Assembly: GCF_039602135.1 (NCBI RefSeq)
Contig: NZ_CP125942.1
Location: 2,976,001 to 3,040,000 of the forward strand
DNA from: Glutamicibacter sp. B1
GTDB lineage: Bacteria; Actinomycetota; Actinomycetes; Actinomycetales; Micrococcaceae
Length of the DNA: 64,000 bases
Direction of reading: 5' to 3'
The notes below the pieces were generated by a model. That model made no database searches. It was given only the letters and a program-made list of their open reading frames with translations, and was not told the origin of the DNA. Made by a program: the position numbers and the translations under genes. This document shows positions 32,969 to 41,673 of the stretch, piece after piece; the stretch's first letter is position 1; each line of letters starts with the position of its first letter.

Positions 32969-34306
32969 ATGCAATCGCCACACAGTACCAATGCATCAGC
33001 CGACACCGGCGGCCAAGGACGAACACCGGTCAAAGCCGCCATTGCCAGTTTCATGGGCAGCGCCGTCGAATACTACGATTTCTTCATCTTCGGCTCGGCC
33101 GCTGCGCTGATCTTCCCCCACATTTTCTTCCCCGATGCAGACACCAACGCCGCGGTCATGTCGCTAGCCACCTTCGGCTTCGCCTATGTAGCGCGCCCAG
33201 TGGGAGCTATTTTTGTGGGTCACTTTGGCGATCGCCTCGGACGACAAAAAGTGTTGATGTTTACCCTCATTCTGATGGGCGCCTCAACATTCCTCATCGG
33301 TTGTCTTCCAACCTTCGAACAGGTCGGTTGGCTAGCACCAATCCTCTTGGTATTCGCGCGCTTATGCCAGGGGCTCTCGGCAGCCGGTGAACAGGCAGGC
33401 GCCTCATCGATGTCATTGGAGCACGCTCCTGACCATCGACGCAGCTTCTTCACCTCGTGGACGCTGACTGGTACCCAGGGTGGCCAGATTCTGGCGGCCA
33501 TGATCTTCATTCCCGTAGTTGCCCTGCCTGACGAGATCAAATTTGGTATTGGGTGGCGTATCCCTTTCTGGCTTTCTGCAGTCGTCGTGATCATTACCTT
33601 CTTCATCCGTCGCTCGCTGCACGAAACCCCGGAATTTGAAGAGGCCAAGAAGAACAATGAGATCGCCAAGCTTCCTCTAGCGGTTCTGCTGCGTTTCTAC
33701 TGGAAAGACGTTCTGCGCGTTGTGTTGTGCGCCTTCATTGCAGCCGTCTCCACTGTGTATGGCACCCTGGCCATTTCCTATGGCAAGGTCATCGGCAACA
33801 TGGATGAATCCATCACCCTGTGGCTGGTTGTTGCCGGTAACATCGGCGCACTGATTACGCAGCCACTCTTTGGCATGTTGGCCGATAAGATCGGCCGTAA
33901 ACCCGTCTTCATTTATGGGGCCTTGGGGTCTGCAGTCTTTATGCCGTTCTACTTGCGTTCTATGGAGTCCGACAACGCGTTGTTGCAATTCACCCTGTCC
34001 GTGCTGGTCTTCTCCTGCGCCTACGCTGCAGCGAACGCTGTGTGGCCAAGTTTCTACGCCGAGATGTTCTCCTCGCAGGTACGTTTCTCTGGCTTGGCTA
34101 TTGGTACCCAGCTTGGTTTCCTCATGGCAGGTTTCGCACCATCCATCGTTGCAGCCCTGGGCGGTCTCGAGGCCAACGGCTGGATTCAGATCAGCATATT
34201 TACTGCAGTCATCGCGGTGATTGCATCGCTCTCCGCACTGACCGCACGTGAAACCTACCGTGTGCCCACCAAGCAGTTGGGTCACACCATCGAGAAGGTT
34301 TCCTAA
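32969..34306 (+). CDS. MFS metabolite:proton symporter, probable shikimate/quinate importer
   Basis: 445 residues, 12 membrane segments, of the metabolite:H+ symporter (ShiA/PcaK-like) family: SAVEYYDFFIFGSAAALIF at segment 1, GHFGDRLGRQKVL and MLADKIGRKPVFIYG as the paired loop motifs. CGAGGAG precedes the ATG. Divergent from the qsuD-quiC-iclR operon, so uptake of shikimate, quinate or protocatechuate is the likely role. Confidence 0.87.
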   Translation: MQSPHSTNASADTGGQGRTPVKAAIASFMGSAVEYYDFFIFGSAAALIFPHIFFPDADTNAAVMSLATFGFAYVARPVGAIFVGHFGDRLGRQKVLMFTLILMGASTFLIGCLPTFEQVGWLAPILLVFARLCQGLSAAGEQAGASSMSLEHAPDHRRSFFTSWTLTGTQGGQILAAMIFIPVVALPDEIKFGIGWRIPFWLSAVVVIITFFIRRSLHETPEFEEAKKNNEIAKLPLAVLLRFYWKDVLRVVLCAFIAAVSTVYGTLAISYGKVIGNMDESITLWLVVAGNIGALITQPLFGMLADKIGRKPVFIYGALGSAVFMPFYLRSMESDNALLQFTLSVLVFSCAYAAANAVWPSFYAEMFSSQVRFSGLAIGTQLGFLMAGFAPSIVAALGGLEANGWIQISIFTAVIAVIASLSALTARETYRVPTKQLGHTIEKVS

Positions 34307-34334
34307 ACTCTCTCTTGAAGAGAATCCTTCTATT

Positions 34335-34383
34335 CCCGGACCGCGCGGCACCTTCCAAAAGTTGTGTCACGCGTGGTCCGGGG
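34335..34383. terminator. Hairpin after the shikimate-type transporter gene
   Basis: CCCGGACC-GCGCG (34335-34347) pairs with CGCGTGGTCCGGG (34370-34383 region) with one bulge, in the gap between converging genes. The T-run is weak. Confidence 0.6.
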
Positions 34384-34428
34384 TTCTCCGTTTAAAACTG
34401 AGCCGATAGACAAGTAGCCTGACCACCA

Positions 34429-35355
34429 CTATTTCGGTTGCTTGCTCAGGGCTATATCTAGAAGTGCTGACTGGTTTGAATTCAGAATCCGGTCTTCCCG
34501 CCAGATGGCCCGCAATTCACGTGTCAGCGGCGGGCCAGCAATCGGCACTTGGACCAAGATGCCTTGTTCCAGTTGGCTTTCAACGGCGAGGTGGCTGAGT
34601 ACGGCCGGGCCCATCGCACCGGCTACCAACTGACAGATGGTCGCATTGCTATTAAATTCTGCAATCGGTTCGGCTCGCTGGGCCGTAGTCAAAGCATCAA
34701 GAAAGGCTCTGGTCCCTGAGCCTTTTTCACGTTCAATCAGTGCTGTTTCTTGTAACTCTTCCACGGTGACCGGGCTATCTCGCACAGCCCAAGGGTGGTT
34801 TGGTGAAACGACGATCAGCATTTCATCGCGGAATACCTCGCGGCTCTTGAGCACAGCTGGTAAGTCCGGTGTTTCAACAAAGCCGAGGCTCAACTCTTCA
34901 TGTTCCACTGCCTGGATCACGTCGTGAGAATTCATGATTCTCATCCGTGGAGTCACCTGAGGCAATTGTTCGTGCAGCGCTCCGATCCATGAAGGTGCCA
35001 AGTATTCGGCCACCGTCATGCTCGCGCCAAACTCCAACTCTTTCTGGCCATGCTCAGCCAAAGAACGCACACCTGCTGCAAATACGTTGAGTCCGGCGAG
35101 CGCTTCGCGAGCCCATTGAACGGTCAGCACTCCTTCTGCAGTTAGCGTTGACCCGCTCGTTTTTCTGGTGACTAAGGAATATCCCAGACGACGTTCAAGG
35201 GTTTTCAACGCCCGTGAAGCATTGGATTGTGCCATGCCGGTCGCTCGCGCACCAGCACTTAGGCTCCCATGATCTGCGATACCAACCAATAACTCCAAGG
35301 ATGAAAATTGGAGCCAATGCGCCAAGCTCCGACGTACCGTCACATCGCTATCCAT
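34429..35355 (-). CDS. LysR-family regulator divergent from yeiH-like gene
   Basis: 308 residues: N-terminal LysR HTH (about 14-75, SAGARATGMAQSNASRALKTLERRLG) and a periplasmic-binding-like effector domain (about 105-300). Encoded head-to-head with the YeiH-family gene 72 bp away, the same pairing as E. coli yeiE/yeiH, so it likely controls that gene. Effector unknown. Confidence 0.88.
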   Translation of the reverse strand: MDSDVTVRRSLAHWLQFSSLELLVGIADHGSLSAGARATGMAQSNASRALKTLERRLGYSLVTRKTSGSTLTAEGVLTVQWAREALAGLNVFAAGVRSLAEHGQKELEFGASMTVAEYLAPSWIGALHEQLPQVTPRMRIMNSHDVIQAVEHEELSLGFVETPDLPAVLKSREVFRDEMLIVVSPNHPWAVRDSPVTVEELQETALIEREKGSGTRAFLDALTTAQRAEPIAEFNSNATICQLVAGAMGPAVLSHLAVESQLEQGILVQVPIAGPPLTRELRAIWREDRILNSNQSALLDIALSKQPK

Positions 35356-35427
35356 ATCATGATCATATGCCTGCGATAGTCAGGATGTGAATACCGCTCA
35401 TAGGCAATCGGGCGAAGAATAGTTGCT

Positions 35428-36489
35428 ATGAACAACCTTTCCGGATCAACCAGTGCTTCTTTCGAAACGGATACCACCGCGTCCACCAAAGCATCAGCAA
35501 GGAAGCGATTTTTCACCGAAGTCACCCCAGGGATTATCCTGTGCTTGGCAGTGGGTGCCGTGTGCATGCTGATTAACCATTTCTTCAGCTCGGTCAGCGC
35601 GCTACTCATGGCGATCGTACTGGGGGCGTTGTGGCGCAATCTTGCGCCGGTGCCTCATGTTTTTGAGGCGGGGGTTGGCTTTTCTGCCAAGAAGCTATTG
35701 CGTTTGGGCATTATCTTTCTAGGATTCCAGTTATCACTTGGCTCCATCATTGCTTTGGGCCCAGGAGTCCTACTGGTGGTAGTTCTCTCGGTAGTCGTCA
35801 CCTTCCTACTCACAGCATGGATAGGAAAACTCATGGGCCTGGATCTGGAGCAACGCCTGCTGATTGCCATCGGTTTCTCCATCTGTGGCGCTGCCGCGGT
35901 GGCCGGCGCCGAAGGAACCGTGAAGGCAAAGGAACACGAGGTAGCAACGGCCGTGGGCCTGGTCGTCCTCTTTGGAACCCTTATGATTCCGGCCATGCCA
36001 GCCCTTGGTCTGTTTCTGGGACTTGATGATCGAGGTATCGGCATGCTCGTTGGGGCTTCCACCCACGAAGTAGCCCAAGTGGTGGCCGGTGCAGGATCTG
36101 TCTCAGCGGCGGCTTTGGCCGTGGCAGTAACGGTAAAATTGGCCCGAGTTCTATTGCTCGCCCCAGTAGTTGCCGGCGTAGGGGTATATCTGCGAGGCAA
36201 GCACAAAGTTCAAGGTGAGAAGACTCCACCGTTGGTACCACTGTTCATTCTTGGATTCCTCGCCGCCGTAGTGCTACGCACGACAATTGATCTTCCCGAA
36301 GGATTCCTCACCTCTGCGTCCACCGTGCAAACGCTACTGCTCTCTGCAGCAATGTCCGCGTTGGGTCTCGGCGTGCACCTGCGCAGCATCTTTAGTGCAG
36401 GCATGAAGTCGCTACTCCTAGGCCTAGTCGCCACTCTCATCATCATTACGGTCGCTGCCAGCGGAACCCTACTCTTCTCGCCGGCCTAA
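35428..36489 (+). CDS. YeiH-family (UPF0324) putative sulfate exporter
   Basis: 353 residues with about ten membrane segments and the family signatures LLRLGIIFLGFQLS, FSICGAAAVAGAEG and GASTHEVAQVVAGAG. Members are annotated as putative sulfate exporters; biochemical proof is thin. Its neighbour LysR gene probably regulates it. Converges on the 3-hydroxybutyrate dehydrogenase gene with only 13 bp between stops. Confidence 0.88.
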   Translation: MNNLSGSTSASFETDTTASTKASARKRFFTEVTPGIILCLAVGAVCMLINHFFSSVSALLMAIVLGALWRNLAPVPHVFEAGVGFSAKKLLRLGIIFLGFQLSLGSIIALGPGVLLVVVLSVVVTFLLTAWIGKLMGLDLEQRLLIAIGFSICGAAAVAGAEGTVKAKEHEVATAVGLVVLFGTLMIPAMPALGLFLGLDDRGIGMLVGASTHEVAQVVAGAGSVSAAALAVAVTVKLARVLLLAPVVAGVGVYLRGKHKVQGEKTPPLVPLFILGFLAAVVLRTTIDLPEGFLTSASTVQTLLLSAAMSALGLGVHLRSIFSAGMKSLLLGLVATLIIITVAASGTLLFSPA

Positions 36490-36502
36490 GGGTTAGAACC
36501 TT

Positions 36503-37282
36503 TTACTGGGCACTCCAACCGCCATCGATGGTGTAAGACGCACCGGTGACCATGCCCGCGGCAGTGGAACTAAGCCAGGTGGCCAATGAGGCGACTTCTT
36601 CGGGTTCGATTAGCCGCTTGATCGCTGGTTCGGTAAGCATGATTTTTTCAACCACCTCAGATTCCGGGATCTGATGCAATTTCGCTTGATCCGCAATCTG
36701 CTGTTCTACCAAAGCCGTACGAACATATCCCGGATTGATGCAGTTGCTCGTGATCCCATAGTCGGCGCCCTCAAGTGCGGTGACTTTAGACAGCCCTTCG
36801 AGACCGTGCTTGGCCGAAACATAGGCACTTTTGAAGGCACTGGCACGCAACCCGTGGACCGAAGAGATGTTGATGATCCGCCCAAAACCGCGTTCGCGCA
36901 TGCCAGGCAACGCGGCACGAATGAGCAAAAAAGGGGCTTCGAGCATGAGCCTGTGAATCAGTCGCCACGCTTCAGGATCAAATTCGTGAATGGCTGCCAC
37001 ACGCTGAATACCTGCGTTGTTGATCAGGATATCGGTATCAATACTGGCTTGTTCCAACGCTTGAGTATCTGAGAGGTCCACTGCCCACGCCTTACCGCCC
37101 AAAGCATCCGCTGCTTCCTGGGCGGCTTGATCGTTAAAGTCCGCGATCGTGACGGTGACCCCTGCTTGTGCTAGGGCCTGAGCGCAGGCGAAGCCAATTC
37201 CGCTGGCACCACCTGTGACCACTGCGCGTCGGCCTTGCAACCCGTCATTGTTGCTTGCTGCGAATTGAGTTTGTTCAGTCAT
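36503..37282 (-). CDS. 3-hydroxybutyrate dehydrogenase (SDR family)
   Basis: 259 residues in a classical SDR: TGGASGIGFACAQAL nucleotide loop, NNAGIQ, catalytic Ser in NISSVHG and the pair YVSAKHG. The HGLRAS, INPGYVRTALVEQQI and WLSSTAAGMVTGASYTIDGGW regions match D-3-hydroxybutyrate dehydrogenases, which oxidize 3-hydroxybutyrate to acetoacetate. ATG 37282 follows AAGGGATATC; the longer frame is not SDR-like. Single gene. Confidence 0.87.
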   Translation of the reverse strand: MTEQTQFAASNNDGLQGRRAVVTGGASGIGFACAQALAQAGVTVTIADFNDQAAQEAADALGGKAWAVDLSDTQALEQASIDTDILINNAGIQRVAAIHEFDPEAWRLIHRLMLEAPFLLIRAALPGMRERGFGRIINISSVHGLRASAFKSAYVSAKHGLEGLSKVTALEGADYGITSNCINPGYVRTALVEQQIADQAKLHQIPESEVVEKIMLTEPAIKRLIEPEEVASLATWLSSTAAGMVTGASYTIDGGWSAQ

Positions 37283-37556
37283 CTTCGGTGATATCCCTTC
37301 GTGCGCGCCATGGTGGCAAACACCCTCTTCTGGGATGCTCTCTGCCAAGTTATGGCTAATCCACAGTTAGGGTCAACGATTTCTCGCTGTGCAGTTTCCG
37401 CAGGTCAATGTGCGTTCATGCACAGGAGGGCGGGTATACGGCCCGTCTTGAGTGCAAATATTCATAGGCTCTAGCTAAAAATGACAGGGCATGATCAAAG
37501 CTTGGATTGGGATTATCAAAATACAAACACACCACTAATCCTCGTAAAGGGCCACC
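37283..37556. promoter_or_regulatory. Divergent intergenic region before the redox cluster
   Basis: 274 bp containing the promoters of the SDR gene (minus) and the redox cluster (plus). No clear operator was seen. AAAGGG lies about eight bases before the ATG at 37557. Confidence 0.4.
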
Positions 37557-37919
37557 ATGAACCCCCTGCACCTACATCGCCGGAAATCCAGAAGGATCAC
37601 CGCCGCTGTCGCCGCCTCCAGCGTCGCGGTCGTCGGTCTTGGGGTCTCCGTCACCGCGCTACAAGATGAGCAAAGCACTGCGTCCGAGACGGTAGTTTCG
37701 ACCACCCAAGAAAGCGGCACCGAGAGCTCAACCTCTTCATCTCAAGACACCCAAAGCCAAGAAGTCGAATCCGATTCAACCACCGGATCAGATTCGAGTA
37801 CGGACTCGGACTCAACAACCGACTCTTCGAGTCAGTCCAGCGATTCCAGTACCCAAAGTGACTCCGGTGTCTCCCAAGGATCAGGTGGTTCAGTCAGCGG
37901 AAGGTCTTCAGGTTCATAA
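37557..37919 (+). CDS. Ser/Asp/Thr-rich secreted or membrane-anchored protein, first gene of redox cluster
   Basis: 120 residues. A basic head (HRRKSRR) leads into a hydrophobic segment of about 20 residues, which is a signal peptide or N-terminal anchor, then about 85 residues almost only of S, T, D, Q, G and E in SDSS/TDSS-like repeats. In related actinobacterial clusters the first gene encodes an FMN-binding protein on such a linker; here no FMN-binding domain is present and the stop falls two bases before apbE. Function unknown; possibly a truncated version of that protein. Confidence 0.7.
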   Translation: MNPLHLHRRKSRRITAAVAASSVAVVGLGVSVTALQDEQSTASETVVSTTQESGTESSTSSSQDTQSQEVESDSTTGSDSSTDSDSTTDSSSQSSDSSTQSDSGVSQGSGGSVSGRSSGS

Positions 37920-37921
37920 TC

Positions 37922-38857
37922 ATGAGCGCACAAACTACATGGATAATTTGGGGCCTGCAGGCCGAGCTAACGGTGGAAGACGATTCCGCCTTACCAGCTG
38001 CCAAAGCACTGGTTGACTCGGTACTCGCCAAGGTTGAACTGGCCAGTAGCCGGTTCCGCCCGGATTCAGAACTTATGCAACTAGCACACTCAGGTGCGCA
38101 GAATACCCATGTCTCCCCCACCCTCGCTGCACTCATCGACGGTGCCTTGCAAGCTGCAAAGAACAGTGACGGGGACATTGATCCGTTGCTCGGCGCCGAT
38201 CTTGTTGAGTTGGGCTATGACCGAGATATTGACCTGCTGCCGCAGACCACCATCAAAGACGTAAACATCACCCAACGCGTGCTACGCCCAATCCTCTGGC
38301 CCCAAATTGAACTGCACGGAACGCAGCTGACCTTGCCTGCTGGCACCTTTCTCGACCTGGGAGCCACTGCTAAAGCCATGGCCGCCGACTGGTGTGCCGC
38401 CGAGGTGGCAGAAGAGTTGGACACCGCTGTGCTGGTGAGCCTCGGCGGGGACATTGCCACTGCAGGAACAGCTCAGCAGCCCTGGCAGATCCTGGTTCAA
38501 GATACCGATGATGCCCTATCACAGCAGATCTCTTTGCACTCCGGATTTTCGCTGGCCACCTCCAGCACCCAAAAGCGTCGTTGGAGCCACCGCGGATTGC
38601 AGATGCACCATATTCTTGACCCACGTTTTGGTTTGCCCGCGCATCCGGTGCACGCAAGCATTACCGTGGCAGCACCCACCTGTCTGGAAGCTAATACCTA
38701 CAGCACCGCAGGGATCGTCAGAGGCACTGCTGCCCTAGATTGGTTGGAATCTCTCGAGCTTGCAGCCCGCTTGGTGGACCTAGAAGGCCGAGTGCACGCT
38801 ACCTCCCGCTGGCCCAGAGAAGCCACAAGTCACCCCAAGGTGAGTGCCCATGGATGA
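37922..38857 (+). CDS. apbE: FAD:protein FMN transferase (ApbE family)
   Basis: 311 residues. ApbE motifs in order: SSRFRPDSEL, DLGATAKAMAADW, VSLGGDIATAG, HHILDPRFGLPA and the metal-binding TAGIVRG near the C-terminus. It attaches FMN covalently to Thr/Ser of acceptor proteins. No signal peptide, so it acts inside the cell. ATG two bases after the previous stop. Its acceptor protein is not obvious in this window. Confidence 0.88.
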   Translation: MSAQTTWIIWGLQAELTVEDDSALPAAKALVDSVLAKVELASSRFRPDSELMQLAHSGAQNTHVSPTLAALIDGALQAAKNSDGDIDPLLGADLVELGYDRDIDLLPQTTIKDVNITQRVLRPILWPQIELHGTQLTLPAGTFLDLGATAKAMAADWCAAEVAEELDTAVLVSLGGDIATAGTAQQPWQILVQDTDDALSQQISLHSGFSLATSSTQKRRWSHRGLQMHHILDPRFGLPAHPVHASITVAAPTCLEANTYSTAGIVRGTAALDWLESLELAARLVDLEGRVHATSRWPREATSHPKVSAHG

Positions 38858-39419
38858 GTTGATGTGGTCGGTGGCTCGTACCAGTGGCATGATCAGCTTG
38901 CTGTTGTTGACCGGCACCTTACTCGTTGGCATTATGGCGCGTTCAGGCCGAGCCTTCGGCGGACTTTCCCGCTACACCCAAAGCCTGCTCCACCGTAGTT
39001 TTTCACTGCTCTGCGTAATCTTCGTGATGCTACATGTCCTCAGCCTGCTGGCTGACTCCTACGCCAAAATGCAGATCATCGACATTGTTGTTCCCTTCTT
39101 AGGAGACTACCGGCCTTTCTGGCAGGGCTTAGGCACCGTCAGCTTCTCGCTGATGATCGCCATCGCCCTGACCGGACTCTTGCGTCGACACCTGAGCCAG
39201 CGCGTCTTTCGCGGCATCCACCTCACCGCATACCTCATGTGGCCCATCGCAGTAGCACACGGCTTAGGCACCGGAACTGACGCCGGCACCCTGTGGTACC
39301 GGATAGCTACCGTCGTCTCTATTGGCTTGGTGCTGGCCGCAGTCATCTGGCGACTGACCGCAAATTATCTTGACCATTCGGCAACCCGCCGACTCGCTCG
39401 TGAAGGAGTGAAATTGTGA
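38850..39419 (+). CDS. Ferric-reductase-like transmembrane protein
   Basis: 189 residues with about five or six membrane segments and four conserved-looking histidines in helices (LLHRSFSLL, VMLHVLSLL, FRGIHLTAYL, PIAVAHGLG), the pattern of bis-haem ferric reductase/MsrQ-like domains. It would carry electrons across the membrane between the NuoF-like protein and an outer acceptor. ATG 38850 overlaps the apbE stop and follows AAGGTGAG; a GTG at 38844 is the alternative. Confidence 0.82.
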   Translation: MDELMWSVARTSGMISLLLLTGTLLVGIMARSGRAFGGLSRYTQSLLHRSFSLLCVIFVMLHVLSLLADSYAKMQIIDIVVPFLGDYRPFWQGLGTVSFSLMIAIALTGLLRRHLSQRVFRGIHLTAYLMWPIAVAHGLGTGTDAGTLWYRIATVVSIGLVLAAVIWRLTANYLDHSATRRLAREGVKL

Positions 39420-40645
39420 GCACCACCAGCATCCCCAAGGTACACCTGGGTGTCTTGGAAGAACCGCGGCTGTTAGCTGCCGGCCCCGACGCTTCGTGGT
39501 CACAGCACTTAGATACTTTCGGCCCTCTGCCATCACCTGCTGAAGACTCCCAAATTGTGGAGCAGTGGGAGGCCTCTGGGCTATCGGGTCGTGGCGGTGG
39601 TTCCTTCCCAACTGCACGGAAAATCGCTGCCGTGCAACGTTCGGTGAACCGCACGGGCAAGGCACCGGTTCTGATTGCCAACGGTAGTGAAGGTGAACCG
39701 TTGAGCTACAAGGACCAGATGCTACTGACCCACGCTCCACATCTGGTCCTCGATGGTATGGAACTCACCGCCCGAATCCTCGGGGCATCTGAGCGTTACC
39801 TTGTGACCAAAGCTGGTTCGCATCCACGGTTGCTCCAGGCCATGAGCGAGCGAGGCGAAAGATCGGTTACCTTGCATGCCACGGATTCCCACTTTTTAGC
39901 CGGTCAAGCCACCGCCGTGATTTCCTCCCTCGAAGGCGGCCCATCGCTACCACGCCATCAGCCATGGCACCTGAGTGATCTTGGACTCGGTGGTGCTCCC
40001 ACCCTCTTGGTCAATGTTGAAACCTTGGCGCATCTGGCCCTGATTGCCCGGTACTCGGCGCATTGGTTTAGATCCGCGGGCACCGAAGAGGATCCCGGAA
40101 GCCGCATGGTGAGCATCCACGATGCCGGTCACTATCAGGTGCACGAGGTCCACGGCGGCAGCAACCTTTCGGTGCTCTTAGAACAACTCCAGATTCCCAC
40201 CAAGGATATTCATGCCGTATTGGTCGGTGGATTCCACGGCCAGTTCACCAGAGATCTGGATATCTCACTTTCTGCCACCTCCGACGCTACACAATACCCA
40301 GCGACAATAGCTGTCGGTGCCGGAGTGCTCGAAATACTCAGATTCGGCACCTGCCCACTGGTCCGAGCTTCAAAAATTGTGGATTATCTGGCGCAGTCCT
40401 CGGCCAAACAGTGTGGGCCGTGCATGTTTGGTCTTCCGACCTTGGCCCGCGACCTGCAGGCGGTGGCACGCCGAAGCACCGACCCGCAGCTGACCGGACG
40501 GATCGAGCGTCTGACTCAACTAGTCACCGGACGTGGGGCCTGCCATCACCCCGATGCCACGGCACGTTTGGCCAGCAGCGCCTTGCACGTATTTGACGAT
40601 GAACTACAGGCCCATCTCAGTGGCCAGTGCCTGCACAAATTTTAG
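39416..40645 (+). CDS. NuoF-like NADH/flavin Fe-S protein
   Basis: 409 residues. FMN/NADH regions SGLSGRGGGSFPTARKI and ANGSEGEPLSYKDQMLL match NuoF; an SLBB-like region follows (VHEVHGGSNLSVLLEQL), then the Fe-S region SAKQCGPCMFGL and a later GRGACHHPD. Compared with NuoF (CxxCxxC plus one), the first cysteine is Ala, leaving three ligands. It probably takes electrons from NADH or passes them to/from the ferredoxin encoded next. Overlaps the previous gene by ATGA-type junction. Confidence 0.83.
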   Translation: MSTTSIPKVHLGVLEEPRLLAAGPDASWSQHLDTFGPLPSPAEDSQIVEQWEASGLSGRGGGSFPTARKIAAVQRSVNRTGKAPVLIANGSEGEPLSYKDQMLLTHAPHLVLDGMELTARILGASERYLVTKAGSHPRLLQAMSERGERSVTLHATDSHFLAGQATAVISSLEGGPSLPRHQPWHLSDLGLGGAPTLLVNVETLAHLALIARYSAHWFRSAGTEEDPGSRMVSIHDAGHYQVHEVHGGSNLSVLLEQLQIPTKDIHAVLVGGFHGQFTRDLDISLSATSDATQYPATIAVGAGVLEILRFGTCPLVRASKIVDYLAQSSAKQCGPCMFGLPTLARDLQAVARRSTDPQLTGRIERLTQLVTGRGACHHPDATARLASSALHVFDDELQAHLSGQCLHKF

Positions 40646-40653
40646 GAGCAAGC

Positions 40654-40887
40654 ATGAGCGCAGAACTAGAAATCGATTGGACTCGCTGCCAGGGACGAGG
40701 CCTCTGCATCGAATTATTAGCTACAGACCTCACCAGCGACCCGTGGGGTTATCCCTTGGCGCGCAGGGCTGATGGGCACCAGTCTGGCACCGTGATTCTG
40801 GCAGAAGATCAGCGTGAGGCAGCCGACGAAGCCGTCAAAATGTGCCCGTTGTCGGCACTGAAGTTGCGCACCAACACGCACCAGTAG
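40654..40887 (+). CDS. Ferredoxin, single-cluster (3Fe-4S type)
   Basis: 77 residues. DWTRCQGRGLCIELL and VKMCPLSALKL give three cysteines (C-x5-C and CP), the layout of actinobacterial 3Fe-4S ferredoxins of the P450-partner type. TAGGAG lies eight bases before ATG 40654, overlapping the upstream stop. Electron carrier for the NuoF-like/ferric-reductase-like module. Confidence 0.87.
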   Translation: MSAELEIDWTRCQGRGLCIELLATDLTSDPWGYPLARRADGHQSGTVILAEDQREAADEAVKMCPLSALKLRTNTHQ

Positions 40888-40945
40888 GGCGCCGACGGTA
40901 CAGCGATATTGGCCGGCGCCTGACAAGCAGTCCATACTGGTGGAC

Positions 40946-41650
40946 ATGAGCAACTCCGGCAACGAAGCCCTAGACACCGTTCCTATTCGTCGCGCAGCCA
41001 GTGTGCTGATGTTGCGTGAAAATTCTCAAGGGCTTGAAGTCTTCGTGCAACATCGAGTGTCCACCATGGATTTTGCTGCAGGCATGGTGGTGTACCCCGG
41101 TGGCCGAGTAGATCCCAAGGACAGCGACAGTGTCACCACCGGAAGCTTTGATGATGCGATGCTCGCGGCCCATGCCCAGCGCTGGGCCAACACCGCGGCC
41201 TGGGACCAGGGCGAAGCACTAGCTCCACAGAAATCTGGGGAAGTCTTGGCCGCCGCGCTTCGTGAAGTTTTCGAGGAAACCGGCCTACGTCTTGAGGCAC
41301 ACCAGCTCGTACCGTGGGCTAATTGGGTCACTCCCGTGGGATTTCCCCGACGATTTGATACCTACTTTTTTGTTGCGGCACTCGCCGATGGCCAGGACCC
41401 GTTGCACCAAACAACCGAAGCTGTGCGCTCGCAGTGGGCTAAGCCGGAGGACCTTTTTGCTGGACTTGAGCGCGGAGAGTTAAAGATGATGCGCCCTACC
41501 CAACGCACGTTACTAGATGCCATGGCGCTAGGCTCGCTGGATGCCATCCTCGCGGATCAGTCGGTAATCCAATCGGTGCATCCGGATCCGCAGGACTCAC
41601 ACTCCTCGCATCCGGTGCGAGCCACCGAGATTGCCAAGCCGCGCCCCTAA
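40946..41650 (+). CDS. Nudix hydrolase (NUDT7/8/19-like)
   Basis: 234 residues. Starts RRAASVLMLRENSQGLEVFVQHR, with GMVVYPGGRVD and a split Nudix box ending ALREVFEETGLRL; the box's first Glu is replaced by Ala after a Gly. An insertion before the box and WVTPVGFPRRFDTYFF are typical of the CoA/acyl-CoA diphosphatase-like NUDT19 group. Substrate is inferred. ATG 40946 chosen; GTG 40940 is in frame just upstream. Confidence 0.8.
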   Translation: MSNSGNEALDTVPIRRAASVLMLRENSQGLEVFVQHRVSTMDFAAGMVVYPGGRVDPKDSDSVTTGSFDDAMLAAHAQRWANTAAWDQGEALAPQKSGEVLAAALREVFEETGLRLEAHQLVPWANWVTPVGFPRRFDTYFFVAALADGQDPLHQTTEAVRSQWAKPEDLFAGLERGELKMMRPTQRTLLDAMALGSLDAILADQSVIQSVHPDPQDSHSSHPVRATEIAKPRP

Positions 41651-41673
41651 AAGATAGACACTCTAAAATTCAG

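Noticed and set aside
37481..37669. 62-codon plus-strand frame before the redox cluster
   Set aside because: It runs out of frame through the start of the Ser-rich protein gene and has no domain.
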